A stretch of 64,000 nt of DNA, taken from positions 1 through 64,000 of the forward strand of contig VCJN01001465.1 in assembly GCA_006384855.1 (NCBI GenBank). Reading direction: 5' to 3'. Within the stretch, counting starts at the first letter, position 1. Each line of letters starts with the position of its first letter. The DNA is from Tetraselmis striata (lineage: Eukaryota > Chlorophyta > Chlorodendrophyceae > Chlorodendrales > Chlorodendraceae). Under the pieces are notes generated by a model that did no database searches, had not been told where the DNA came from, and saw nothing but the letters and a program-made list of their open reading frames with translations. The position numbers were made by a program, and so were the translations under genes. Of this stretch, positions 22,449 to 32,840 are shown one piece after another.

Positions 22449-23702
22449 GATGACGGGCAGTGTAAGCCCTACGTGAGTCTGTGGCAAACAACAGCACGCG
22501 GTGGCGGCACCGCACAGCTGCCCTGCGTCCGGATCGCGGGGGTTGCCCTGGCGGCTTCTCCCGGTGAGAGGGGGCCGGCTCCCTGCAAGCAGGCGACCGG
22601 CCAGGGCGAGGGGTCGGCCGCTCGAGTTCAGCCCCCGAGCCCCTGAAGGAAAATCAACATGAAGTAACACTCAGGGCACAAGGGCACCAGAGGCGAGGGT
22701 ATGCGCCCACATACTCCTCGCGGGCATGTCAAGGGACTCACCTGTGCGCCCGTGTGCCCGCCTCCTCCGCGCGCGCATCCCGCGAGGACGGGCGCGGAGC
22801 TGACGCGCTGCCCCGCGCATCCTGGCCGCTCCCTGCGCGCCCAGGCAGACGACAGCGCGAGTGATACCCTAGTCCTATCGTTCTCCGCCGCCCGAACCGC
22901 GCGGGTGCCTGCCTCAGCTTCCGGGTGCCCGGTGCCTCCTCGTACCTGGCCCAGCCCTGCTCTCGGTTCGGGGCTGGCCGTCGCGCGCGGGGGGTTGCCG
23001 CACGGTATCGTCGGGCTTCACGAGCCGCAGGCTGCGCGGCGGGTGCCTCTCCCCAGGCCGGGAAGACCTGCTGCGCGCCGACGACGAGGTGGGCCGCTGC
23101 TCCGGCTGGACGTCGCCCGACTGTGGGCGCGACATCGGCCTCCCAGCCGGCGGCCCCTGCCAGCTCGCCACGCGTCCACGCGGTGTCCTGCCCGCCTCCC
23201 GGAGCCCTTAACGTAGCTGCGTCCCCTGGCTGCTGGTATAGCTGTGGGGCTTCAGGTCCTTGCGCTGCGCCTGGACACACGCAGCGAATCATCAGCGCGA
23301 AGCGCGGCGAAGCTTGGGGACGGCGTCGGCGCTTCCAAGCTGACCTCGATGATTTCAAACGAAGCGTCGCGCTGCTGATATGTCGTCTGCGGGGGATTTG
23401 ATAGGGTATTCAGGGTTATAATACCCTGTTCCCGGGGGGTTTCAAGGTGGCGGCGCGCGCAATAAGGCCCCTCCCCCCCCGCGCGCTCTTATTTCTCCCA
23501 CCGTCTCCGCCGTCGCGATCGATCGCAATCGTGGCGTCAGGCCACGCCCTCCACAGCCTCATCCCACAGCAACTCTCCCACAGCATAGGCAGCCACGCGC
23601 CTCGCCTCGCCTTGTCCCTCTTTCGGCACCAAACGGCCAGCATATCCCGCACCCGGGGCCGCGGGCTATCGTCAGGCTAGGCGCCACACCGGCGGCGGCG
23701 CG
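22449..23702. promoter_or_regulatory. possible extra 5' exons of the coiled-coil gene and divergent promoter with NAA10
   Basis: On the minus strand a textbook donor CAG|GTGAGT lies at 22743/22742 and a strong acceptor TTTTCCTTCAG at about 22648, so transcription of the coiled-coil gene probably begins upstream of 22743. An Arg/Pro/Ser-rich minus frame fills 22914-23171. I could not fix the 5' exons or the true start. The last few hundred bases before 23703 must also hold the NAA10 promoter, since the two genes diverge. Confidence 0.4.
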
Positions 23703-24755
23703 ATGGTGTGTATACGACAGGCGGGGCTGGACGACCTCCTGGCGATGCAGCGGTGCAACCTGATGTGGTGCGTAGCGGCCTGCCCTCCCCCCCCGTGCCG
23801 CCGGGCACGGATGTTGATGACATGTATGCTCCAGCCTTTCGTGCGTGTGCTACTGGCTAACACCGTGTTCCTGCTCTGCCCATGTCAGCTTGCCGGAGAA
23901 TTACCAGCTAAAGGTGGGGCTGCCATCATGTCACAAGCTTTGTGGGTTGTGGGAAGATGATCGTGGCACCTGTGAAGACCATGCATGTAAGACTACTGAC
24001 GCCTAGCATCGCGCTGCTGCAGTACTACTTCTACCACGTGCTGTCGTGGCCGCAGCTGCTGTACGTGGCGGAGGACTACAACGGGAAGATTGTGGGATAC
24101 GTCCTCGCCAAAATGTGAGACGGGGGCTGATGCTGCCGGTCCGCTCCGATGTCCCGCCATGGCCGGCCCCCCGTCGGCTGCGGGCACGCGAAGCCTGGTA
24201 CCCTCCTAACTGTCCTCGTCCGTCGGGCCGCGCAGGGAGGAGGACGCCGCGGAGTGCCACGGACACATCACGTCCCTCGCGGTGGCGCGCACCCACCGGA
24301 AGCTCGGCATCGCGACCCGCCTGATGCAGGCAGCGCGTAAGTGGCGCCCCGGCTTGTGCTGCTCTAGCTTGCACGGAGTTTTGCGGGGAGAGGGGCAGGC
24401 GGCTGACGCGCCGTGCGGTGCTGTGCGGGCAGATGAGGGGATGGAGCATGTGTTTGGCGCGGAGTACGTGTCGCTGCATGTGCGCGTGACCAACAAGGGC
24501 GCGTACCACCTGTACACCCAGACCCTAGGCTACGAGTGCGCCCCCCCCCCCTTCTGACACCCCCACCGTCTACCCCTCTTGCTAAGCGCATGCGGGCGCC
24601 TAACACTCGCGCGCGCGCCCTGCGCCCCCGTGCCGCCCAGAGTCAACGACAAGGAGGCCAAGTACTATGCGGACGGGGAGGACGCGTACGACATGAGGAA
24701 GCCCCTCAAGAAAAAGTCGCAGCCGGCCGCAGATGTTAAGGCAATCAAAAACTGA
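23703..24755 (+). CDS. NAA10: NAA10/ARD1, catalytic subunit of N-terminal acetyltransferase NatA
   Basis: Exons: 23703-23767, 23889-23913, 24023-24114, 24236-24336, 24433-24535, 24641-24755, giving 166 aa. NAA10 moves an acetyl group from acetyl-CoA to the alpha-amino group of nascent proteins at the ribosome, together with NAA15. Family blocks appear in order: [18 protein letters not shown] (residues ~19-36), [44 protein letters not shown] with the acetyl-CoA motif [16 protein letters not shown], and [10 protein letters not shown]. The C-terminus is short and basic, without the long acidic tail of animal NAA10. Exon 2 is only 25 nt. Intron 5 begins GTGCGC followed by a C-run. It is divergent from the coiled-coil gene and convergent with the channel gene. 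Identification is secure. Confidence 0.96.
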
Positions 24756-25119
24756 GGGCAGTGGGAGTGGTATCATGTGTTTTCCATACATTTAGCTCCC
24801 CCCCCCCCCCCCCCCACCCTCCCACACACACATGTTTTGGGAGCAGCTTCCCTGGAGCACCCATCAGCGGGCTGCCCAGCACAGCACCCGGTGTAAAGCC
24901 ATGCCCGTACTGAACGAGGTGCGAAAAGGACGTGACGTGCACACTGAAGAACTGCTGCTGCTGCTGCTGCTGCTGCGCATTGCCATGCATTACAGACATC
25001 GCGGTGCGGAAATCGCCGTGCTCTCCTGCGGCGTATCATGGCCGCTACATTTATTGCTCGCTAGTCCTGCCGATAGCCTTCGTCTATTGTTGGGATGCAC
25101 GCACCCCCGCGCGGATGCC
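24756..25119. other. convergent 3' flanks of NAA10 and the channel gene
   Basis: This contains a C-run at 24798-24814 and a CTG trinucleotide repeat at 24953-24975. No gene is seen. Confidence 0.5.
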
Positions 25120-26556
25120 TCACGGCTCGGCGCCGGGCGCCACCTTCGCGCTGCGCTGCCTCAACAGCGCCCGCAGACCGCAGAAGCCGGACCAGCGCGG
25201 GGAGTGGGGCATCGCGGACACGGTGTAGTCGCTGTTGATGGTGAAGCGCTGGCTGGTCCGGTCCACGGCCTGGATGAACGTCTTCATGTCGTACTGCGCC
25301 ATCTCCATGCCCTGGTGCAGCCGCGCGATGCGCTTGTGCACCGTCTTCACCCGCTTGCTCAGCGCGAACAGCTCGCGCAGCTCCGCCGCCTCCTCCTCCG
25401 GGATCTTGCGGTGCAGGTCCGCCTTCTTCATCTCCTTCAGCTGCTCCTTGGCCAGCCCCATGTTCTCGTTGATCACGCCGATGAAGAGGTTGAGCACCAC
25501 AAAGGTCGCAACGATCACAAAGGACACAAACATCGGCGCCGCGATCCACCCCATCGGCTTGGGGCTGGTGCACAGCTCCCGGCGGAAGGGGAGCTTGTAC
25601 ACGTCGCACCCGAGCATGGCCGTGTACATGACGTCCGTCCAGTCCTCCAGGGTGGCCATCCGGAACAGCGTCATGAAGGCGGTTTCCAGGTTCGGCCAGT
25701 GCACGGGGTCGTTCTCGCGCAGCATGGTCACCGACAGGATGGCGTAGAGGTAGAACACGAGGAAGAGGAGCGTGGAGACGTAGAAGATGGACGTCAGGGA
25801 GCTGAGCAGGCCCACGACGAGGACCTGCAGCTCGGGAAGGGCGCGCACGAGCTTGAGCACCCGCAGCAGGCGGAAGAGCCGGATGACGGCCACCATGTTG
25901 GCGCCCAGCGGGAGGTAGCACACCACCACGACCGCAAAGTCAAAGATATTCCAAAAGTCCAGCTTCAGGTTTGCGAAGCCGGGCTTCTCGTGCGCCGCGG
26001 CGGGCTGCTTCTTCCTCCGCTTCTTCTTCCTCGCCTTGGTGGAGACGGCGGAGGCAAACGTCTGGCTCGCGTTCCACATGCTGGGCAGGGAATCGGGCTC
26101 CGCGCCCAACTCGTCCTCGTTTGACGCGGTGGCGAACTTGAAGAAGTAGTGCCACGGGGCGTTTCCCTCCGCGAGCACCTTGAGCACCACCTCCAGCGTG
26201 AAGATGGCCAGCACCACCTGGTCCATAACGTTCCACACCTTGCTCGCGGCGCTGTTGGTCTCCCGCCCGGGGATGTACTCCATGGAGGGGTACGTCTGCA
26301 CCCCCACCAGCGCGGACGCCAGGATGATGACGGCGGTGATGAAGTTGGTGAACAGCGAGCTGCGCGCGATGAGGTTGCACCGGTAGCTCACGTAGGTCCA
26401 GGCCCGGAACGCGCGGGAGGAGCTTTGCTTCAGCCCCTGTTTGCGCGCGTACGTGGAGAAGGAGTCGGTGCGCTTCAGCCCCCGGCGCATGTACTGAACC
26501 ACCTGCGCCTCCTTATCCGGGTCCACATTCTGCGCACGGTTCGCCAACAAGTACAT
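25120..26556 (-). CDS. single-domain (6-TM) voltage-gated cation channel
   Basis: Intronless, 478 aa; an in-frame TAG lies two codons before the start Met, so the start is firm. S1 is ~68-88 and S2 ~110-130. S3 is ~200-216. S4 (222-240) carries the charge pattern IRLFRLLRVLKLVR. S5 is ~250-277, the pore filter is TLEDWTD (302-308), and S6 ~338-362 ends NLFIGVINENMG. A helical tail (365-415) follows, as in bacterial NaV. Four subunits would assemble one pore. The filter, with Glu-Asp, resembles calcium-channel repeats and the one-domain EukCat channels of algae; selectivity cannot be settled by eye. An unusual ~60-residue insert between S2 and S3 (140-197) holds the basic run KARKKKRRKKQ. A plasma- or flagellar-membrane role in excitability is inferred. 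Confidence 0.93.
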   Translation of the reverse strand: MYLLANRAQNVDPDKEAQVVQYMRRGLKRTDSFSTYARKQGLKQSSSRAFRAWTYVSYRCNLIARSSLFTNFITAVIILASALVGVQTYPSMEYIPGRETNSAASKVWNVMDQVVLAIFTLEVVLKVLAEGNAPWHYFFKFATASNEDELGAEPDSLPSMWNASQTFASAVSTKARKKKRRKKQPAAAHEKPGFANLKLDFWNIFDFAVVVVCYLPLGANMVAVIRLFRLLRVLKLVRALPELQVLVVGLLSSLTSIFYVSTLLFLVFYLYAILSVTMLRENDPVHWPNLETAFMTLFRMATLEDWTDVMYTAMLGCDVYKLPFRRELCTSPKPMGWIAAPMFVSFVIVATFVVLNLFIGVINENMGLAKEQLKEMKKADLHRKIPEEEAAELRELFALSKRVKTVHKRIARLHQGMEMAQYDMKTFIQAVDRTSQRFTINSDYTVSAMPHSPRWSGFCGLRALLRQRSAKVAPGAEP

Positions 26557-28186
26557 CGTAAACTAACGGGCCCAGCCCAGCGAGCAGGGCGCTCCGGTTG
26601 CTGCGGCACAGCGCCCCGCCGGGGTGGGCTCGACTACCGCGGCGGCGCGCGAACCCCGCCGAGCGAGCCGCGCCCACCGCTCAAGCCGCGCCCACCGCCT
26701 CTTCACGGCGGCCACACAGGCATGCACAGGAAGTAACTTGTCGAACCGCTGCGTGCAGTAGCTCTGCGTGGTCCGTACACCGCAGACGACAGAAAGGTGG
26801 CCGGAAGGTGGCTCCCAGTGGCCCGGCGGGCATGTGGAGTTCTGGGGTTGTAGGAACGGGGCGGGGGGGGGGGGGGGGGGAGGGGGTGCTATATATGTGG
26901 CTGACTGGCTGTTACGTCTCGATTACGACCTTTCTGTCCTTCGCGAATACGAGAAACCTGGTGGATATACTACGTACGTACAGCACGTACCGATACGTAC
27001 GCCCACAGAACCAAATCGATTCATATACTGTAGCGACCATGGCGCGAATGATGTAGCGCGACTACTAGGCGCTCGGAGCGCGGCTCCCGCTGTGTGTCGT
27101 CGCTCGGCCGCGCCGCGCCATCATCAGCATGACTGAATATGGCAGCAACAATAGCGAGAGCGCCAAAAATAAACTAAGGATTATTCGCTATAGCCACCAT
27201 GATTGTTATGATTCTTCATATGGATGAATAAGAATTATGCCAGCCCGCCGCCAGGCAAGGCCGCTCGTGTGAACTACTAAGGGTGAACAATAAGGCTGAT
27301 GTAAGCAGCATCAGGGATAAGATTTACTCGTGCAGGTAGTACATTGATCGTACCACTAGTACATGTAAATCTGTAATCCTCAGAACCGGTACAGGGTACG
27401 GGTACCCGTCCCTGTGCATGTACGATGGATGACTGCTGGAAAGCAGAATATATAGCGATATGTGATGTGATACATGTGATACATGAGATATATATATATG
27501 TCGGTATAGAGGACCTTTCTGATTGCCTTTTATTTTGGTGATTTCCGATATATATCGCCTTCTGCTGCTAGCTCATGTAATTTTATATGTCGCTATATGT
27601 GATGCATATCAACTCCGTCCGCCACATATGGATTATATATTCTGCCCCTGCTGATAGTCGTATGTCGATGAACGGAGGATTGCCCGTCGTCGTCGTCGTC
27701 CTATTTAAAATTGAATAGTTTCTATAAATGCCCATAATGATGTCTTTAAATTCGGATTGCCGTAACAATGATAATACCTGTCATTCGCAAGCATTCCATG
27801 AAGATTTCGCCAGAGGCAAAAATAGCGCTTTAGACATAGACCACGGATCCGTGGTCGGGCCGTAGAGACCATCTCATACCCTGTAAAATCTGTGTGAGCG
27901 AGCACTTCATATTGACGAACGCACGCCTCCTTGACCCTCGATCGTGTGACATCATCGTCACCGACCGTTGCTCCGTCACTTAATACATCAAAGACGCAGC
28001 CACACTCTCAGGCAGAAAACGAACGGCAGTCTCACAAAGATCACCCGTCAGCACTTGTTCGTGGGGCGGTCATAACCCCGACGAGAGAGGCAGCCGCGCC
28101 GCCGGAACCGCCGATCCCTCCGACACCGGGAGCGCCTTCCCGCATCTGAGCGACCGATCCGCTTTGGCAGCCGCGGGTTGCCAAGG
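26557..28186. other. AT-rich spacer with dispersed repeat copy
   Basis: Upstream region of the channel gene, then AT-rich sequence. It has a G-run at 26862-26881, a GATACATG/ATATAT-rich zone at about 27450-27500, and a copy of dispersed repeat family R1 at 27506-27581. No gene is supported. Confidence 0.5.
27506..27581 (-). repeat. dispersed repeat family R1, copy 1
   Basis: The reverse complement of this 76-bp stretch matches 52950-53022 almost perfectly, apart from a 4-bp TATA insertion. A shorter match is at 61727-61763. Confidence 0.9.
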
Positions 28187-29444
28187 ATGTTGCGCACAGC
28201 GGCCCAGGTTTGGCGTGCACAGGGGCAGCGCTGCGCGGCGCTGAGTGGCTTCGCCCAGCCGTGCGGTGCCGGGTTCCGCGGCTCGGCGTTCCGCTTGATC
28301 CATGAAGATCCTGCAGGGACGAACGGCGCACGGAGCGAGACAAGCAGCTCTCCGACCGGTGCGTGCCTCCATCCCCCCCCCCCCCCCCCCCCCCCCCCCG
28401 ACCCCAGTGGCGACGGCTGAGCGCGCGCCAGCATGTGGTAAGCCGCTAGCGCAGCAGGCAGCGCTGGCCGCTGTGAGGTAGTCAGCCGGGGGGTGACAGC
28501 GGTGGCAGGTAGGCAACAAGGCGCACAGGCACGGCCACGCGCATAAACCTGCGCGCTGCACCCTGCAGGACCCCTTGCTCACAAGGACACTGGCGTCTTT
28601 GAGTACCAAGGGCCGTGGTCAGATGCGGTGAAGCGAGTAAAGGTACGCCAGCGCCGCAAAACATGCGTGGATAGCTACCAGTACAAAGCGAGACGCATCC
28701 TCAACCTTCCCGCCGTTATCTTGCTGATGCCAACGGGGCTGTGCAGATGCTGAGTCTGGCGAGCCTGGGAATCACGGCCTTTGGTGCGCCCGTGCTGGTG
28801 GCGCTGCAAGATGGCGCAGCGCTGTCCATCGGGGCCAAGGCGGGGATCGCATCCACGCTCATTGGGTTCGGCACATTCACAACCGGTGAGCCGCCCCGCA
28901 GCTCAGCTGTGCGGACCACAGTGCATGGTGATGCCATGGGCAGGGCGCCCGTGCTGGGCAGGGTTGCATTGCTCGGGGCCATCCCTGGCATGCCGCCCCT
29001 GCTTGATGTGCGCCCGCACCCGGGTGTCTCCCCGTTCACGCAGGGATGCTCCATTGGTTTGCCTCGCCGTACGTGCGTCACCTGCGCTACGACCGGGCCA
29101 CCAAAATGGTCAGCGTTGAAACCCTAAACTTCCTCGCTCAGAAAAGGTGCCGCTCCAAGCCCAGATGCCGCACGGCGCCATGACTTGCCACCAGCGCCGC
29201 TCCGCCAACTGACTGTGCGTGTGCCGCCTGCCCCCTCCCCCCGCGCAGGCTCTCCACGTTCCACATCTCCGAGGTGGAGCCCACCGAGAGCCTGAGCCCG
29301 GTGTCCACGTTCCAGGCAAAGGGGTGCACGTACTACATCGACCCCAACTTCTTCGAGGACAAGCAGCTGCTCGCCGAGCTGAGCCCCAGCAAGGAGACAG
29401 AGGGTACCGAGGAGGGCGGTGTGGACAGGGGCTCAGAGAAATAG
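28187..29444 (+). CDS. TMEM70/TMEM186-like mitochondrial inner membrane assembly factor
   Basis: Exons: 28187-28358, 28569-28642, 28747-28885, 29044-29146, 29249-29444, giving 227 aa; phases join. In animals TMEM70 and TMEM186 help assemble ATP synthase and complex I in the mitochondrial inner membrane. The N-terminal ~57 residues are rich in Arg and Ala with few acids, consistent with a mitochondrial presequence. The core DTGVFEYQGPWSDAVKRVKM leads into two hydrophobic segments (~82-103 and ~109-127). The second is followed by MLHWFASPYVRHLRY, matching the family order. The C-terminal soluble part includes TYYIDPNFFED and an acidic end. The assignment rests on recognising the domain layout by eye. 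The donor-proximal half of intron 1 contains a 27-nt C-run. Confidence 0.8.
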
Positions 29445-29653
29445 CAAGCGCCTGTGCCTGTACATTCACAGGAATAGTAGGATAGCTACGGTTGGGGGCT
29501 CAACAGGGCGGCCAAGAGCATTATTTTGTTTCGCTCCTTGAGCATTTGTTGTTACTCGCCATGATGGCATAGGCGAATGCCAATGTGCTTGCCGGCATGC
29601 AACCCACTGGTAGCAACATTTCCTCACACGAGTACGCGCCGCATCTACAATGG

Positions 29654-30556
29654 CTACCTGAAGAAGGCAAGGGGGGACGGGACGCAGTTGCGGAGCAGCG
29701 CGCACTGCGCCAACGCGGCCATGGGGCCGCCGGGGGCAGCGGTGAGCGTGAGGCCCGTCTCCCGCTGTATCGCGGTAAATGTGTGCTCCGCGGTGGAGAC
29801 AGGGCTGATGTTCAGTGCCGCCATCTCCTCTGCGCGCTCTGCCAGTGCCGCTGTGACCAGGCCCTCGAACAGCCGCGTCACCCCTTCATCCTTGAAGTTC
29901 CCTTGCATGTGCTGGACCCTCGAAGACAGGTGTGTCACCAGGTAGGGAACCGCCTCCTCCGGCATCCCGGCCACCGCCACCACGCACGTGTAGCGTGTCG
30001 TCTTTGACACCCCCACAGGCCCGCTGGGCGAGAAGTACTCCCCCACGTACTGCCCCGTGGAGGCGTTGTTCAGCGTATCCGGGTACTCTGGGTGCCGCAC
30101 GTCGGGGCTCCAGGACGCCACGGCGTAGCTATGCGGCTCCAGCAGCCTGCTGGCGTGCAGGGTGAGGCTCTGCCGGCAGGTGCCGTCCGGCAGAGCATAT
30201 TTTTCGTACAGCAGCCTCCCTCGCAGCGCCTGCTCCGGGACGCGGCCCTCCAGGACCAGCTTTCGCCACGACGCAGCCGCGTCCGGTCTGAACATCTCGT
30301 GCTCAGTGAGCGCCAGCGCGACAGTGGGGGTCACCGGAAGCTGGCCGTCGACGCGGATACACCGATACTGTCGAGCGCGGAACGTCACGGGCTCCGCCAG
30401 CACGTGCGGGGTGCCTTCATACGGAGGCTCGCAGCCCGATGTCGCGCCATCGCTGCCCTCTGAGCGTGCTCTGACTTCCCGCAAGAAGTCGAAAACCTCG
30501 CCAGCGTCGGCGCGGAGGACGGCACACACTTGCTGGACCGTTGCTTCCTTTGCCAT
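29654..30556 (-). CDS. 300-aa intronless protein, possible START/SRPBCC-like fold
   Basis: A single open frame of 300 codons with unbiased, protein-like composition and no low-complexity runs. It begins with a helical segment (QQVCAVLRADAGEVFDFLRE). Alternating beta-like stretches follow (FRARQYRCIRVDG; TTRYTCVVAVAG), and then a C-terminal helix near VPYLVTHLSSRVQHMQG, which recalls the lipid-binding START or SRPBCC fold. No catalytic motif, signal peptide or membrane segment is evident. It is convergent with the TMEM70-like gene. I do not recognise a specific family; the fold suggestion is weak. Confidence 0.6.
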   Translation of the reverse strand: MAKEATVQQVCAVLRADAGEVFDFLREVRARSEGSDGATSGCEPPYEGTPHVLAEPVTFRARQYRCIRVDGQLPVTPTVALALTEHEMFRPDAAASWRKLVLEGRVPEQALRGRLLYEKYALPDGTCRQSLTLHASRLLEPHSYAVASWSPDVRHPEYPDTLNNASTGQYVGEYFSPSGPVGVSKTTRYTCVVAVAGMPEEAVPYLVTHLSSRVQHMQGNFKDEGVTRLFEGLVTAALAERAEEMAALNISPVSTAEHTFTAIQRETGLTLTAAPGGPMAALAQCALLRNCVPSPLAFFR

Positions 30557-32840
30557 ATTTTATTGGGCAGTGGACTCCGCCGGTGCTCCCGTAGTTCCTT
30601 GCGCTGTGCCTGCGGCGCTCTCTATTATGGCTGAGTCTGCCACGCGTTACAGGGTATCGGAATCTACAGCAGTGGACGCACTCGGGGCACTGCAAGTACG
30701 GGTAGCAGGAGCCGGCGTCGGCAGAGCAACAGCGCCGAGAGTGATAATAGTAATCTTTTTGGTTACGGGGAGTGTGATAGCCGTGGTGATGTTATGCACC
30801 GCGCACGCAGTGCTGATATCGCAGGTTAATTAATACAGGTTGTTAATTACATAAGGGCTTTCACAAAAGCCCTACTGTTAATTAATACAGGTAGTTATCC
30901 ATACCATGCATCTCGCCAGCACAATGCCGCCGCCACCTAAGGATTACCTACGATGACAATAACCATGGGCAACGTCTCGAACCCCGGCCGGAAAAAACTG
31001 GCACCTACACCCCTGCACATAAGTTTGGGGTCCCTTTTCGGCAGTCTCAAGACTTCAGAAGTCTAGGGTACCTGAACGTAGGGCATATGAGATGAAACCG
31101 TGGAATCTCAGAGGGTTTTATAAAACCTGCATGATGAGGGGCTGAAACCGAAGCTTAAAGACCTTTGACTAGGGAATCACGCTGCACTTGGTGCGTGGAT
31201 GGGCGTCGCGTGCAACTGCACCAAAACCAGGGTCGGTATCACGCACACGCCGACGCGCGTGAATAGACAACCAAAGGGCGGGATGGCCATGAACGCGTGA
31301 GGAAACACATTGGCGAGGGGCTCGGGTGCATTTGGTTGGGGTGCAGCCGTGTGGGCGGCGGCCAGTACATGTCGCGTTGCAATACTGGCATGGCATCAGT
31401 GTCGGCCACGCGCAGCAACACCCCATTGACTTTAAAACGCTATAACTTCTCAGGGTTTGCTCAGAAAAACTTTCTAAAAAAACCACGCAATTCCTCGTTC
31501 AAATCTGCGTCGAAACCAACCTTCCAAAATCAAAAAACGATTTTTTTGGGTCCCCGGAAAAAAATCCCAAAGATGATCATCCAAGTTGCCCCTCACTGCC
31601 TCATGTGCCCACCCATATCGGGCTCGTGGCTTTGCGCCAAGTGCGTGTCGAAGCCCCATACTCAGTTGCGCGAGAGAGTTATGTATGTGGATGACCACGG
31701 ACCACCAACACTTGGCATGTGCCACCTCCTAGCGATACACACATCTACCAGCCAAAATGCCATTTTCCACAGCATTTTTTCAAGGAATTTCATGTTAATC
31801 AAAATCCACGCCCCTACCGCGCCACCCCGCCCACGAAACGGTGCAACTGGCATTCCACCACGCGCCCCCATAGTAGAGCATTGCCCTACACCAAGGGGGC
31901 CATCGAGCGCCTCTCCTACGTGCGGTCGCCACAGAAACAGCAGCATTTTCACCCCAAAACTGCTCCCCACAGTGGCCAACTTGTCGTTGGGGTGTCACGT
32001 CGTGCCTATAGCGACATGCTTTCAGTGGCCTACACGCACGGTGTGTGCAACTTATGCCAAGGGCCGTATCCACCGAGTTTGGTGCGACGAGTGCCGCTAT
32101 TTCCATAGGTTTGGACGGTTGGCGCAACCCACAACTTTCTGGCGCCAACGCATCATGCACTGATTTCGCGTTTTAAAAAGGGCGCCCACAAATGGTCGTG
32201 CTGTCGCGCGGGTAGATATAAAGCGCACAATAGGCGTTCGCCCGAACTAGTCCCACTGTACTTAGCATGTATGCACATGCAGCCGGCGTCATCCTCGCCC
32301 ATGCATGCGCTTTGCGATCGAAAATGCAAAACCCGGACTTATGTGGAAGGGTGTATGTAAAAGAAACTCCCGCGATGCAGCAGTTGAGATTGCAGGTAGT
32401 GTCCCCAGCGCCATCATTCATTGCTTAAGCCTCGCGTATACAGCAGTAGCGAGTAACAGTCATAACAAATTATATTCATATCACCGAGGAAAATGAGCAT
32501 CAGTGCTTAGGCGTCAGCAGCATCGAGTAACAAGCTGCTGCTGTTGTAGGGTTGATATGGTTTCGGAGCCTCATTAGAAAAGCGGCAACCACGCCTGGTA
32601 GTGTAGTTTGTTACCACCGACAGTGCGCTTGCCCACAGTATGGCCGGACACCACAGACAGTCCGCGGTTACATTGCCACTCACCAGGCGAAATGGGAAGT
32701 TGAAATTCAGCCCGCCCCGCGGTGTCGAAGTTTTGCTGACTACAGCACCCCGCATCACTGGCTTGCATATAACTACCGCTTACGTTCACCCAGCGGCCCT
32801 TCTGAGCGTCGGTTGCATTATTGACGACACGCCGCCACTC
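30557..32840. other. spacer with MITE-tip copy and an unassigned AT-richer open frame
   Basis: The 5' flank of the 300-aa gene is followed by repeat-like DNA. A 23-bp tip of the MITE lies at 30847-30869. A plus-strand frame of 288 codons (31297-32163) is rich in Pro, His and Cys but has no domain I recognise; two other frames over the same stretch are also open. This looks like a decayed mobile element rather than a host gene. No other coding signal is seen before the prfB stop. Confidence 0.4.
30825..30892. repeat. MITE tip between 16-bp direct repeats
   Basis: GTTAATTAATACAGGT occurs at 30825-30840 and again at 30877-30892. Between them sits the MITE tip, here folding as AGGGCTTT-CACA-AAAGCCCT. 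The layout looks like a target-site duplication flanking a minimal or collapsed element. Confidence 0.75.

Noticed and set aside
24953..24975. CTG repeat as coding poly-Leu or poly-Gln
   Set aside because: It lies in the convergent 3' flank between NAA10 and the channel gene.
24832..26124. 430-codon plus-strand open frame rich in His and Gln
   Set aside because: It is antisense to the channel gene, whose conserved S1-S6 and filter are unambiguous.
31297..32163. 288-codon plus frame as a host gene
   Set aside because: No recognisable domain, other frames equally open, AT-richer context; kept only as a note in the spacer.
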